Below are positions 8,615-17,272 of a stretch of 43,529 nucleotides of DNA, in pieces. How positions within the stretch are numbered: position 1 is the stretch's first letter; each line of letters opens with the position of its first letter. Under the pieces are notes generated by a model. The model was not told where the DNA came from. It did not search any database and saw nothing but the letters and a program-made list of their open reading frames with translations. The position numbers were made by a program, and so were the translations under genes. Source of the stretch: Marinifilum sp. N1E240 (lineage in GTDB: Bacteria; Bacteroidota; Bacteroidia; Bacteroidales; Marinifilaceae); NCBI RefSeq assembly GCF_009295825.1, contig NZ_WHKF01000017.1:1-43529 (forward strand), given 5' to 3'.

Positions 8615-8908
8615 TTACACCACCTCTCCTCTCGTATAGTTGATTAAATCCAATAACAGATCGACAATATTTTCAGAACTGCTTTTTTTTAAGCCATCAT
8701 GCATGCAAAACTGTACTATTCCCGTTTCGCCTCGATAAATAAAAAGTCCAATATTTCGGCAATTCTCCTGAGAATAGATTTTTATTTGATTTATTGTAGT
8801 TCCTCTGGCATCACAATACAAACAATCCATCTTCCAGAAAATATTCTTATTCTCTGTAGATAATTTGTTTAATAAATTCAATATGATGATTCTATCAATC
8901 ATACCCAT
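8615..8908 (-). CDS. small hypothetical protein, convergent with katG
   Basis: About 97 residues, starting at the ATG at 8908; a second Met two codons on (8902) is equally good, and an upstream TTG at 8926 is less likely. The protein has an amphipathic N-terminus, a CLYC pair, and then KIYSQENCRNIGLFIYRGETG and a helical acidic end. The sequence has globular-protein composition but I recognise no family. The four cysteines might bind metal. It lies tail to tail with katG across the terminator region. The 277 bp upstream of it (8909-9185) hold only the promoter-like element at 9113 that I can point to. Confidence 0.5.
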   Translation of the reverse strand: MGMIDRIIILNLLNKLSTENKNIFWKMDCLYCDARGTTINQIKIYSQENCRNIGLFIYRGETGIVQFCMHDGLKKSSSENIVDLLLDLINYTRGEVV

Positions 8909-9112
8909 TACGAGTTTAAACCACAAGTGGCAGTAAAATGAAAACTTACTTTCTCAAATTAAATGCTGGGCATATAGATGGGATGTGTAATGCTATTTAA
9001 GATATAACGATCAAATTACAATATAGTTCATTTTTTCAGTACTTAATACGAGATATTATTGGAAACACTCTCCTACCCTATTTAAATCACTTCTTAATTC
9101 ATGGCTCAATTA

Positions 9113-9143
9113 ATTCCATAATGATATAATATGTAAATTTATC
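9113..9143 (+). promoter_or_regulatory. promoter-like element shared with the region before lgt
   Basis: ATTCCATAATGATATAATATG followed by TAAATTTATC is almost the same as 11844-11872 (ATTCATAATGAATTAATATG, TAAATTTACC). TAAATTTA differs by one base from the Bacteroidota -7 box TAnnTTTG. No matching -33 TTTG is seen at the usual distance. It lies about 45 bp before the M23 peptidase start. Confidence 0.35.
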
Positions 9144-9185
9144 AGCCTTATTCACCATGAAAATTGATAATGAAAAAATCAAACA

Positions 9186-9782
9186 ATGATTAAAACCGGA
9201 TTTCTATACCTGCTTCTTCTCCTTTTTCCAGATTACAATATGGAATGCAATCTGCCTATCAATTCTTCAGATAGAAAATCCATCGATTTTATACGTTTAA
9301 CTGATATTGGCGAATTTGGTCTTCTAAGAAAAGAGAGACCGGGCGTTCCTTCTCATTATCACACCGGTATTGATATTAAGAGACCTTCGAACAACTACCA
9401 TAACGAACCAATTTTTGCAATTTCGGAAGGTAGGGTAATTAGCATTCGTAAAGATGGTCCCTACGCACAAGTAATTATTGAACACGGAGATTCTGATTTT
9501 TGGACAGTTTATGAACACATTGCAGGAATAAGAGTCGAATTGTATCAGCAGGTGAATCCAAATACGCCAATAGCCAGATTCATGAATAAGGAAGAGTTAC
9601 ACAAATATGGTTGGCAATTCGATCATTTTCATTTCGAAGTTCTTAAAATGCCTCCAACCCGATTAAAAAAGAATAGTACCAAACCCTTCAGGTTATTTTC
9701 ATCATATACGCTAGCCTGTTATACCAAAGATGATTTGAAACGGTACTTTTATGATCCCATTGAATTTTTGAAAAAACATTAA
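9186..9782 (+). CDS. M23 family (LytM-type) metallopeptidase
   Basis: A 198-residue predicted peptidoglycan endopeptidase. The zinc-site motif HxxxD is His59-Thr-Gly-Ile-Asp63 (YHTGIDIKRP). A later His in VYEHIAG and the HFHFEV motif near residue 146 complete the M23 signature. The first 14 residues are hydrophobic (GFLYLLLLLFPD), giving a short signal or anchor, so it should act in the periplasm. The domain is minimal, with no coiled coil or LysM region, and is slightly shorter than typical. It is a single gene, followed 88 bp later by a lipoprotein gene. Substrate and regulation are not shown by the sequence. Confidence 0.85.
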   Translation: MIKTGFLYLLLLLFPDYNMECNLPINSSDRKSIDFIRLTDIGEFGLLRKERPGVPSHYHTGIDIKRPSNNYHNEPIFAISEGRVISIRKDGPYAQVIIEHGDSDFWTVYEHIAGIRVELYQQVNPNTPIARFMNKEELHKYGWQFDHFHFEVLKMPPTRLKKNSTKPFRLFSSYTLACYTKDDLKRYFYDPIEFLKKH

Positions 9783-9870
9783 AACTAAATTGTAAAAATC
9801 AATCTATCACAATAAATTCTAATCACTAACCCTCCAACCAAACATTGGTTGTATTTAGCACCTTAATTAA

Positions 9871-10863
9871 ATGAAAAACAAAATAATTTTTCGAATTCAT
9901 TTATCCATCTTTGCAGGAATACTATTAATAATCGCAAACGGATGCGATAATGAAGACGCAATAGAATTACCAAAATTAACAACCACAAGTCTTACTGAAA
10001 TTACACAATCATCTGTTAAAACAGGGGGTGAAATTATCAGTAATGGTGGTACTGAAATTATATCTCAAGGTATTTGTTGGGGCACTGTTCCAAATCCAAC
10101 AATCAACTCTAGCCTTATAGCCGACACAACAAAAACAAATTCGTTTACAAGCCTGTTATCTGATTTGAAAGACAATACAACATATTATCTGAGGGCATAT
10201 GCAACTAATAGTAGTGGTACAGCCTATGGAAATGAGCTTAGTTTTACAAGTCTAGCTTTCAACACCTACATTGTAACTGATATTGAAGGCAATACTTATA
10301 ATGCCTTAACCATTGGCTCACAAGATTGGTTTACAGAGAACCTTAAAACCAGCCATTATTCAAATGGAGATTTAATACCTGATGGAACAGAGATAGGTGA
10401 TATTTCAAGCGAAACAAATCCTAAATATTGTTTCACATACGATAACAATTCAGATAACATTACTACTTACGGTAAACTTTATACTTGGTATACTGTAACC
10501 GACAGTCGAAATATTTGTCCTGATGGCTGGCATGTACCAACAGATACTGAATGGATAACTCTAACAAAATATTTAGGAGGAGAGAGTACTGCTGGTGGTA
10601 AATTAAAAGAGATAGGTACAAATCACTGGAAAAGTCCAAATGAAGGAGCAAGTAATGAAAGTGGTTTCTCCGCTATTCCAGGAGGCTATCGCTATCAGGA
10701 TGGTACATTTCAAACCAAAGGATACCTAGCTTACTGGTGGTCGTCAACAGAAGATAATGAGGAAAATGCATCATTCCGCCGAATCAATTATGTTAGTAGT
10801 GATATTTACAAGCTGAACTACCTTAAAACTCATGCTTTTTCGGTACGTTGTATAAAAAATTGA
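9871..10863 (+). CDS. FISUMP-domain lipoprotein with Fn3-like module
   Basis: A 330-residue surface or periplasmic lipoprotein. The signal peptide ends in a lipobox, ANGC (Cys about 25). An Ig/Fn3-like region (about 35-130, with SSVKTGGEIISNGG and YYLRAYATNSSGTAYGN) is followed by the 'Fibrobacter succinogenes major paralogous' domain: IGSQDWFTENLKT, YGKLYTWYTV, CPDGWHVPTDTEW, GYRYQDGTF, YWWSSTE and a final VRCIKN. The domain has a C-type-lectin-like fold and is common in surface proteins of Bacteroidota and Fibrobacteres, with no proven activity. The gene is a single unit; a decayed gene follows downstream. Confidence 0.85.
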   Translation: MKNKIIFRIHLSIFAGILLIIANGCDNEDAIELPKLTTTSLTEITQSSVKTGGEIISNGGTEIISQGICWGTVPNPTINSSLIADTTKTNSFTSLLSDLKDNTTYYLRAYATNSSGTAYGNELSFTSLAFNTYIVTDIEGNTYNALTIGSQDWFTENLKTSHYSNGDLIPDGTEIGDISSETNPKYCFTYDNNSDNITTYGKLYTWYTVTDSRNICPDGWHVPTDTEWITLTKYLGGESTAGGKLKEIGTNHWKSPNEGASNESGFSAIPGGYRYQDGTFQTKGYLAYWWSSTEDNEENASFRRINYVSSDIYKLNYLKTHAFSVRCIKN

Positions 10864-10915
10864 TCGTATGATCATTTACTTACAAGAAAATAATTAGCTA
10901 AATACTACTCAAAAC

Positions 10916-11311
10916 ATAGTTAAAACACTAATTCTATTTTTTGCATTCTTCCAAATGGCACTTTATTCTTTTGCTCAGAAATAAGGTGCCATTACCATGG
11001 ATGATGTGCCCTACTCAATCAAATACAAAAAGAATAATTTTAATCCTATTCTTCTGAATCGTTTGGATTCGTTAAAGATTCCTGTAGCCATTTTTAAAAA
11101 CGAAGGTCTTTTGGGTAAAACTATACATTCGTCGAAAAACAAAAGCCTACTGGAGAATTGAGTGAAGACAGTATTCATTACCATAGGAAATCCTACTTAC
11201 CACCCAAGCAGATGTTCCAAAGTAAGTGTTGATTCATTTATGCGTGGTGTGATAAAAATACTTTTACAATCCCATTTATTTTTTGAAAGATCGCACAAAC
11301 TAATCTATTGA
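10916..11311 (+). pseudogene. decayed polysaccharide deacetylase
   Basis: One continuous frame reads like a secreted NodB-type polysaccharide deacetylase. VKTLILFFAFFQMALYSFAQ is a signal peptide, GAITMDDVPYS is the metal-binding DD motif region, and LDSLKIPVAIFKNEGLL and NPTYHPSRCSKVSVDSFM correspond to the family's NHTYSHSRYS region. Several lesions are visible: the start codon is ATA (10916) where ATG is expected, TAA interrupts the frame at 10982, TGA at 11159 stands where a Trp is expected, and the HxxSH histidines are damaged. The frame ends at 11309 and the catalytic C-terminus is missing. It is a broken gene, not a working one. Confidence 0.7.
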
Positions 11312-11369
11312 TATTGAACCTTATACTCAACTTGCACTTTAAAAAGAACTACCAATTAAAATAGCATAA

Positions 11370-11625
11370 CGGAAGATAGAAAACTCCTGACGGGAAATAT
11401 ATTAGGTCTGACGGAACATTTGTTGGAGCCAACGGAACTTAGGAAAGTGTTTTTTGAGCCTAAAATGTACTCATTTTATCTTCCGCTAGCTCCAACGGAA
11501 GTTCAAAACCTCTTTTTTAAGCTTCCGTTAGGTACTTTTTACCATCCGTAGAGCATTTCCTAAGTTCCGTAATCTTGAAAATACTTTCCGCTAGCTCCTA
11601 AACCTAGCTTAGAAAATCTTTTCCG
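11370..11625 (+). repeat. cluster of CGGAA/TTCCG motifs with inverted repeats
   Basis: About ten CGGAA or TTCCG cores occur within 255 bp. They include the exact inverted pair ACGGAACTTAGGAAA (about 11430-11444) and TTTCCTAAGTTCCGT (about 11556-11570), and two copies of TTCCGCTAGCTCC (11481, 11586). The first half carries CGGAA (plus strand) and the second half mostly TTCCG, so the whole can fold back on itself. There is no coding potential. The rest of 10864-11961 holds the broken deacetylase, a short duplicated segment (11735-11815) and the promoter-like element before lgt. Confidence 0.55.
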
Positions 11626-11843
11626 ATAATGTCTGATACTGTCTTAAGTTTTATATTAAAAAGAGAAAGCAATTCATACATCAGGAGCCTGATATTATGA
11701 ATATTTACCATGAATATCAGGAATTAACAAAGAATAAGAACATAGTAAACCACTCCTATTTAATCTACAGAATAGAAAAAGTTAAGAATATTGTAAATCA
11801 CTCTTGTCTATTTATAATTTTTCTTTTTATCACAAGCAATTCA

Positions 11844-11872
11844 ATTCATAATGAATTAATATGTAAATTTAC
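11844..11872 (+). promoter_or_regulatory. promoter-like element before lgt
   Basis: ATTCATAATGAATTAATATG then TAAATTTAC, a near copy of 9113-9143. TAAATTTA resembles the -7 box TAnnTTTG. It lies about 90 bp before the chosen lgt start. No convincing -33 box is seen. Confidence 0.35.
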
Positions 11873-11961
11873 CGAATCTATTCATACCAAATAAGTGCAT
11901 GATTCTTTTGAAATTAAATTCAAGAGAGTTGAATCAACACTTCTTAAGAATTAATCAGTAT

Positions 11962-12807
11962 ATGATTCTGAATTACATTAATTGGAACCCCGAACCGGAA
12001 ATTGTTAATCTTTTCGGCATTTCGATTCGCTACTACGGATTGCTATTTGTAACAGGTATTTTTTTATGCATATCCATTTTAGGCTGGATTTTTAAACGTG
12101 AAAATATTCCGGATGCCAACCTGGAGAAACTATCCATTTATGGAATTGTAGGAATATTGGCAGGAGCTCGCCTGGGACATTGTTTGTTTTATGAACCAGC
12201 TTATTACTTTTCAAATCCTTTGGAAATGATTCTTCCCATTAAGTTTTTAAATGAAGGAGGAATAAAATTTACTGGCTATCAAGGTTTGGCAAGTCATGGA
12301 GGTGCATTGGGGCTTATTGTTGCCTTGATTATCTATTCTAAAAAAACAAAACATGCCATTCTCGATACTATTGATTTAATTGCTGTTGTAGCAGCATTGG
12401 GTGGCGCTTTTATTAGGCTTGCCAATCTTATGAATTCGGAAATTATTGGAATGCCTACTACCAAGCCATGGGGATTTGTATTCCAAAGAGTAGATTTAAT
12501 TCCACGACACCCGGCACAATTGTACGAAGCCCTATCCTACTTTCTGATATTTGCCATTAGCTTTTGGCTATACAAAACCAAAAGAGAACATCTCAAAAAC
12601 GGTTTCTTCTTTGGTCTTTGCCTACTACTCATTTTCACGGCTCGCTTCTTTATCGAATTCCTTAAAGAAAGACAAGTGGATTTCGAAGCCAACATGCAAT
12701 TAGACATGGGACAACTATTAAGTATTCCCTACATATTAGTTGGACTTGGTTTTATTCTTTATGCTTTTAAAAAGCATAAAATGCTAAAAGTTTCACCCAC
12801 GATATAA
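11962..12807 (+). CDS. lgt: prolipoprotein diacylglyceryl transferase
   Basis: Lgt transfers diacylglycerol from phosphatidylglycerol to the lipobox cysteine of preprolipoproteins at the inner membrane, an essential first step for the many lipoproteins in this window. The 281-residue product has the family's seven-helix pattern. Family landmarks are FGISIRYYGLLF at the N-terminus, ASHGGALG, GAFIRLANLMNSEIIG (the Lgt signature with Arg and Asn) and RHPAQLYEA. The open frame begins at 11899, but residues before Met at 11962 have no counterpart in the family, and the core begins at MILNYINWNPEP, so 11962 is chosen. A methyltransferase gene follows after only 9 bp, suggesting co-transcription. 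Confidence 0.95.
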   Translation: MILNYINWNPEPEIVNLFGISIRYYGLLFVTGIFLCISILGWIFKRENIPDANLEKLSIYGIVGILAGARLGHCLFYEPAYYFSNPLEMILPIKFLNEGGIKFTGYQGLASHGGALGLIVALIIYSKKTKHAILDTIDLIAVVAALGGAFIRLANLMNSEIIGMPTTKPWGFVFQRVDLIPRHPAQLYEALSYFLIFAISFWLYKTKREHLKNGFFFGLCLLLIFTARFFIEFLKERQVDFEANMQLDMGQLLSIPYILVGLGFILYAFKKHKMLKVSPTI

Positions 12808-12816
12808 ATACTAGCT

Positions 12817-13608
12817 ATGGACAGTTTCGAACACAACAGAGAAAGCTGGAACGAATTAACCACCTTACATGCTGATTCTAGTTTTTACGATTTGAAAGGT
12901 TTTAAAAATGGAAAATCATCTTTAAACCACATCGAGCTTGAAGAATTGGAAGACCTTAAAGGAAAGAAATTGCTTCATCTGCAATGTCATTTCGGAATGG
13001 ACACCTTGTCCTTAGCACGTGAAGGTGCCTATGTAACTGGTGTTGACATGTCTGATACTTCCATAGATAAAGCTAAGGAATTGGCTTCGGAATTAAACAT
13101 TCCTGCCCGGTTTATTCGTTCAAATGTATACGATTTAGAAAATGTTCTAGATGAAAGCTATGATATTGTCTACACTTCTTACGGGGCAATCAATTGGTTG
13201 GATGATCTTGACAAATGGGCACAGATCATTCGCAAATATTTAAAGCCAGGTGGCATATTCTATATGGTAGAATTTCATCCTTTCGTTTATAGCATGAATG
13301 ATGAATTTGAAATTTCGGAAAGCTATTTTAAGACAAAGGCTCTAGAAACTAGAGTCGATAAATCGTACACCGACAATTCAGAAGTTGAAGAAAAAAACTT
13401 AAAGCATATTGAGTGGCATCATAGCCTTAGCGAAGTAATTAACAGTTTAATAAAAAGTGGGCTTCAAATTGAATTCCTAAACGAGTTCCCATATCAGGTT
13501 TACAACTGCTTCCCAAACCTAATCGAAATAGAAGAAGGAAAATGGGTTTCTGAAAAACATGGAGATAAAATCCCTTACATGTATTCAATAAAAGCCAGCA
13601 AATTTTAA
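12817..13608 (+). CDS. class I SAM-dependent methyltransferase
   Basis: A 263-residue cytoplasmic methyltransferase. Motif I (LLHLQCHFGMDTLSLAREGA), an acidic end to strand 2 (VTGVDMSD) and a motif after it (YDIVYTSYGAINWL) show the Rossmann SAM-binding fold. The N-terminal MDSFEHNRESWNELTTLHAD is typical of a Bacteroidota subgroup. The substrate is unknown, and the small C-terminal region with FPYQVYNCFPNL is where it would bind. It starts 9 bp after lgt, so the two are probably transcribed together, though a functional link is not known. Confidence 0.85.
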   Translation: MDSFEHNRESWNELTTLHADSSFYDLKGFKNGKSSLNHIELEELEDLKGKKLLHLQCHFGMDTLSLAREGAYVTGVDMSDTSIDKAKELASELNIPARFIRSNVYDLENVLDESYDIVYTSYGAINWLDDLDKWAQIIRKYLKPGGIFYMVEFHPFVYSMNDEFEISESYFKTKALETRVDKSYTDNSEVEEKNLKHIEWHHSLSEVINSLIKSGLQIEFLNEFPYQVYNCFPNLIEIEEGKWVSEKHGDKIPYMYSIKASKF

Positions 13609-13645
13609 ATACAGATAAACTTACTCCAATCAAAATTTCTCAATT

Positions 13646-14761
13646 ATGAAAAAATTAAGTTTTCTAGTACTATTCATTGCATTTCATCTAATTGTAAATG
13701 CCCAAGCCAAAAGAACTTCCTATCTCTACAATGCCTACACAATCAATTCTGATGGCCAAAAAGAGAATCATCCAGCACTGAACAATTCTCAAAAAAACAT
13801 GGGTATACTGGTAAATGCTGATATGCCCTACAATCATTTGTATATAATCAGTGCAGATACGCTTTACGCCGAAAAAACATATAAAAACATCACTTATCCT
13901 TACGATTGTATCGTTCAAACTAATGATGTATCCTATTCCTACAATGCTCAAACTGGCACAAAATTCAGGTATTACTCAAGACGACGAGATTTCCCTGAAG
14001 GTCAATACAAAAAAACACAGAAAAAAGTATCCGATTTAAAAGGTAAAAAGTACGAATGCTACAAAGCCGAGAATAATTTTATTCAAAGTTACATTTGGAT
14101 TGAAAAAAATGGGGAAACAGTTGAAGGAGATCAATTCTTTTATGGACTATCATTTAATAACAATTTAATTTTAAGACAAGAGACGTATTTTAAGAAATCT
14201 AAGAAAACACGAGTAAGAAAATTCCTAGAAATTCAGACTACAGATGTTCCAACTTGTTCTGAAAAAATAAAATGGATTGAAAACAGAAATGATGATACAC
14301 GAATGTATTCATCGCTTACCGAAAACCAAAACCTTAAACTTTCGCCCATAAAAGTAGGTGATACAGCACCAAATCTCTTTTACAAGAAATTAAATTTTAA
14401 GAAATCTTCCCTAAATTCTTTCAAAGAAAATGGCAAGTTTACATTAGTAGAGTTTTGGGGAACCTGGTGTGGACCTTGTCTTGCCGCAACACCAAAACTA
14501 AAGACTTTGTATAAATCTCATAAAGATAAACTCGATATTATTTCAATAAATTCGAAAGATCGTCGGTCATCCTATGTGAAACAATTAATTGATCTTAAAC
14601 AAATCAATTGGAATCATGCTTATGCTTCCAAAGAATTTCTAACAATATTAAATCCTCTTGATAGGTTTCCAACCATGGTTTTACTTGATGATAACATGAA
14701 AGTACTTTTTATTGGAAACCCCAATGTAGATATGGATAAGGTCATAGATTTAATAAAGTAA
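13646..14761 (+). CDS. TlpA-like thioredoxin-fold protein with novel N-terminal region
   Basis: A 371-residue secreted protein. The signal peptide (1-19, ending VNAQA) is followed by about 210 residues rich in beta-strand and lysine that I do not recognise. A thioredoxin domain starts near residue 233 (VGDTAPNLFYKKL), with the redox motif WCGPC at Trp274-Cys278 and the cis-proline loop RFPTMVLLDD. By family it should be a periplasmic disulfide reductase or oxidoreductase of the TlpA/ResA type. It follows the methyltransferase by 37 bp and may be part of the same transcript. The partner protein is unknown. Confidence 0.85.
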   Translation: MKKLSFLVLFIAFHLIVNAQAKRTSYLYNAYTINSDGQKENHPALNNSQKNMGILVNADMPYNHLYIISADTLYAEKTYKNITYPYDCIVQTNDVSYSYNAQTGTKFRYYSRRRDFPEGQYKKTQKKVSDLKGKKYECYKAENNFIQSYIWIEKNGETVEGDQFFYGLSFNNNLILRQETYFKKSKKTRVRKFLEIQTTDVPTCSEKIKWIENRNDDTRMYSSLTENQNLKLSPIKVGDTAPNLFYKKLNFKKSSLNSFKENGKFTLVEFWGTWCGPCLAATPKLKTLYKSHKDKLDIISINSKDRRSSYVKQLIDLKQINWNHAYASKEFLTILNPLDRFPTMVLLDDNMKVLFIGNPNVDMDKVIDLIK

Positions 14762-14884
14762 GTTTTAGCTTTAAATACTGTCATAAACCAATCTAATAAC
14801 AGTAAAACTAGAAAAGATCTTCTTAAAATATTTACTTTTGGAGCTAAATAGATTGAATATACATCTATTATAGCTAGAGATATT

Positions 14885-17131
14885 TTGGAGAAGAGAAAAA
14901 TAGAATTATTGGCACCTGGTGGAGATATTGATGCCATAAAAGCAGCAATTCTTGCTGGTGCAAATGCGGTTTATTGTGGATTGGATAAGTTCAACGCCAG
15001 AAACAGAGCAGCAAATATAAGTTTTGACGATTTACAGGGAATTTTACGACTCGCTCATCAGAATGATTGTGAAGTATTTTTAACCCTGAATATCATCATA
15101 CTCGAAAATGAAATCCCTTCTCTAATCACTCTTCTCAATAAGCTAGTCAACACAAGTATTGATGGTGTGATTGTTCAGGATTTAGGCATGTTGTATCTTT
15201 TGTTTAAGTATTTCAAGAGACTTAAAATACATGCCTCTACCCAATTCACAACTCACAATCAAGCTCAAATAAAATTCTTGAGTCGATTGAATAGCACAAG
15301 GGTGAACCTCTCCCGAGAGTTGAACATTAAAGAGATCCAAAAACTAAGTGAATTCGGACATCAACATCAAGTGCAAACCGAGGTATTTGTGCATGGCTCC
15401 AATTGTATTTCTTTTTCGGGTCTTTGCTACATCAGTTCAGTACAGACTGGCAACTCGGGAAACCGAGGAAGATGCAGCCAGCCTTGCCGCGATAGATATG
15501 AAAGAACTGCCGAGGGAAAAGAATATCCGCTTAATCTTAAAGACAATTCTGCCTGGTATAATCTTAAAGAATTGTACGATGCCGGAGTATATTCCCTTAA
15601 AATTGAGGGACGAATTAAAAAGTATGACTATGTGTATTCTGTTGTAGATGCCTGGAAAAAGCACATTCAGACCTTCTTCAAACAGAATGAAATTAGCGAC
15701 AGGAACAGCATTCTTTATAAGGTGTTCAATCGCGATTTTTCAAATACCCTTTTAAAAGGTGATATCAATAAGGATATGTTTATTGATAATCCTCGTGATC
15801 ATTCTATCCTGCATTTATCTGAAATTAACAAGTACAATTCAGATGAAGAGTTGGAAAAAGATCGTTTGAAATTGTATGCCGAAAAAGAGGATATTAAAGC
15901 TTCTATTGAAAGTAAAATCAAACAAGTAAATGCTATTAAAGCTCCTCTAAAAATTAGTCTATCAGGAAAATGCAGCTCTCCTTTAAAAGTTAGAATAGCA
16001 ACTCCTGATAAAACATTCGTTGTGGAATCAGGCATTACACTTTCGGATAAAGGCACTCAAGAATTAAATTACAATTCTGTAATTAAACGGTTTAAGGCAT
16101 TTAATGAGACCGAATATTTTATCGACAAAATCGATTTCGAGGGAATAAAAAGTACACTTTATCTACCGTTTAAAGAGCTTACTTCTCTTAAAAAGAAAAT
16201 TCTTTTCATCCTAAATGATTCCCGAGAAAACCTTGAACCAGTTGTTCTACCAAAATTAAATAGATCAAAAGTTTTAAATAATCTACCTAGACTTTCCATA
16301 TTGATATCTTCAGAGAATGACATAGAAATTGGTACGGAAACTTCTGCAGATATTTACTTTCAGCTTCCAAATTGTTTTGGCGATAAGCTTGATCAATATC
16401 TTGATCTCTTTAGAAAAAATAATCAACTGATCCCTTGGTTCCCTTCATTACTAATTGATGAAAACTTCGATTCAGCAGTCCGTTTTTTAGAACAGCTGCA
16501 ACCCAAATTAATCGTAACAAATAATACTGGAATTGCACAAGAAGCATATGAGAAAGGGATTGATTGGATAGCTGGTCCGCAACTGAATGTAGTTAATTCT
16601 TACAGTCTGTTGGCTTTAAAAGAAAATTTGAATTGTTCTGGTTCATTTATCTCTAATGAGATCAATAAAAATCAAATCAAAGCAATTAAATCGCCTGAGA
16701 ACTTTAAGTTATTCTATAGCATCTACCATCCAATTGTATTAATGACAAGCAGACAATGCCTGTTTCATCAGGTAACCGGTTGCCATAAAAACAAGATTGA
16801 CGACACTTGTATTCAAAACTGTGTGAAATCTTCAACGATTGTCAATTCAAAAAATGAATCCTTATTCTTGGAAAAAACCGAAGGAAACTACCATAATATA
16901 TACAACGAAACAAATTTTCTAAATACGGATATTGTATCTGATCTTCCAGAAACATTTTCAAACTTTTTTATCGATTTAAGAGACATTACAAGCAAGACTA
17001 AAATTGACATCGATAAAGCCAAACTTATAAAACTATTTGAGGACCTATGCAATGGAAATCAGGAAGCAGAAACTCAAATCAAGCAAGTGATTTATCCTAC
17101 AACAAATGTACAATACAAAAGAGGTATATAA
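14885..17131 (+). CDS. U32 family peptidase-like protein (long form, RlhA-like)
   Basis: A 748-residue cytoplasmic protein. The N-terminal TIM-barrel begins IELLAPGGDIDAIKAAILAG and contains the U32 signature region EVFVHGSNCISFSGLCYISS and GRCSQPCRDRY, with the four conserved cysteines. A long middle/C-terminal part resembles DUF3656, and a second cluster, CLFHQVTGCHKNK...CIQNC, lies near the end. Relatives such as E. coli RlhA and TrhP hydroxylate rRNA or tRNA with prephenate-derived oxygen chemistry and probably an iron-sulfur centre, so a protease role is doubtful. The only fitting start is TTG at 14885, since the core begins two residues later and no ATG is near. The specific RNA target is not determined. 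Confidence 0.85.
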   Translation: MEKRKIELLAPGGDIDAIKAAILAGANAVYCGLDKFNARNRAANISFDDLQGILRLAHQNDCEVFLTLNIIILENEIPSLITLLNKLVNTSIDGVIVQDLGMLYLLFKYFKRLKIHASTQFTTHNQAQIKFLSRLNSTRVNLSRELNIKEIQKLSEFGHQHQVQTEVFVHGSNCISFSGLCYISSVQTGNSGNRGRCSQPCRDRYERTAEGKEYPLNLKDNSAWYNLKELYDAGVYSLKIEGRIKKYDYVYSVVDAWKKHIQTFFKQNEISDRNSILYKVFNRDFSNTLLKGDINKDMFIDNPRDHSILHLSEINKYNSDEELEKDRLKLYAEKEDIKASIESKIKQVNAIKAPLKISLSGKCSSPLKVRIATPDKTFVVESGITLSDKGTQELNYNSVIKRFKAFNETEYFIDKIDFEGIKSTLYLPFKELTSLKKKILFILNDSRENLEPVVLPKLNRSKVLNNLPRLSILISSENDIEIGTETSADIYFQLPNCFGDKLDQYLDLFRKNNQLIPWFPSLLIDENFDSAVRFLEQLQPKLIVTNNTGIAQEAYEKGIDWIAGPQLNVVNSYSLLALKENLNCSGSFISNEINKNQIKAIKSPENFKLFYSIYHPIVLMTSRQCLFHQVTGCHKNKIDDTCIQNCVKSSTIVNSKNESLFLEKTEGNYHNIYNETNFLNTDIVSDLPETFSNFFIDLRDITSKTKIDIDKAKLIKLFEDLCNGNQEAETQIKQVIYPTTNVQYKRGI

Positions 17132-17272
17132 CTACTGATTTCTACCTATTGTATGCACAGGATAATTCAACGAGAAAAAGACATAACTTATCGAAAAGTA
17201 CTGGAAAACATCTTTTCTTAAACAATGCTTATGTACTTTTATTGGCTTAACTTATTGACAACACAACCAATC

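Noticed and set aside
9871-10863. Possible diversity-generating retroelement target (C-type-lectin-like FISUMP end)
   Set aside because: No reverse transcriptase or template repeat is seen in the window, and adenine-rich codons alone are not evidence in an AT-rich genome.
11697-11894. 65-codon frame before lgt
   Set aside because: It is built from a short duplicated segment (KNIVNHS twice), has no ribosome binding site or family, and overlaps the promoter-like element.
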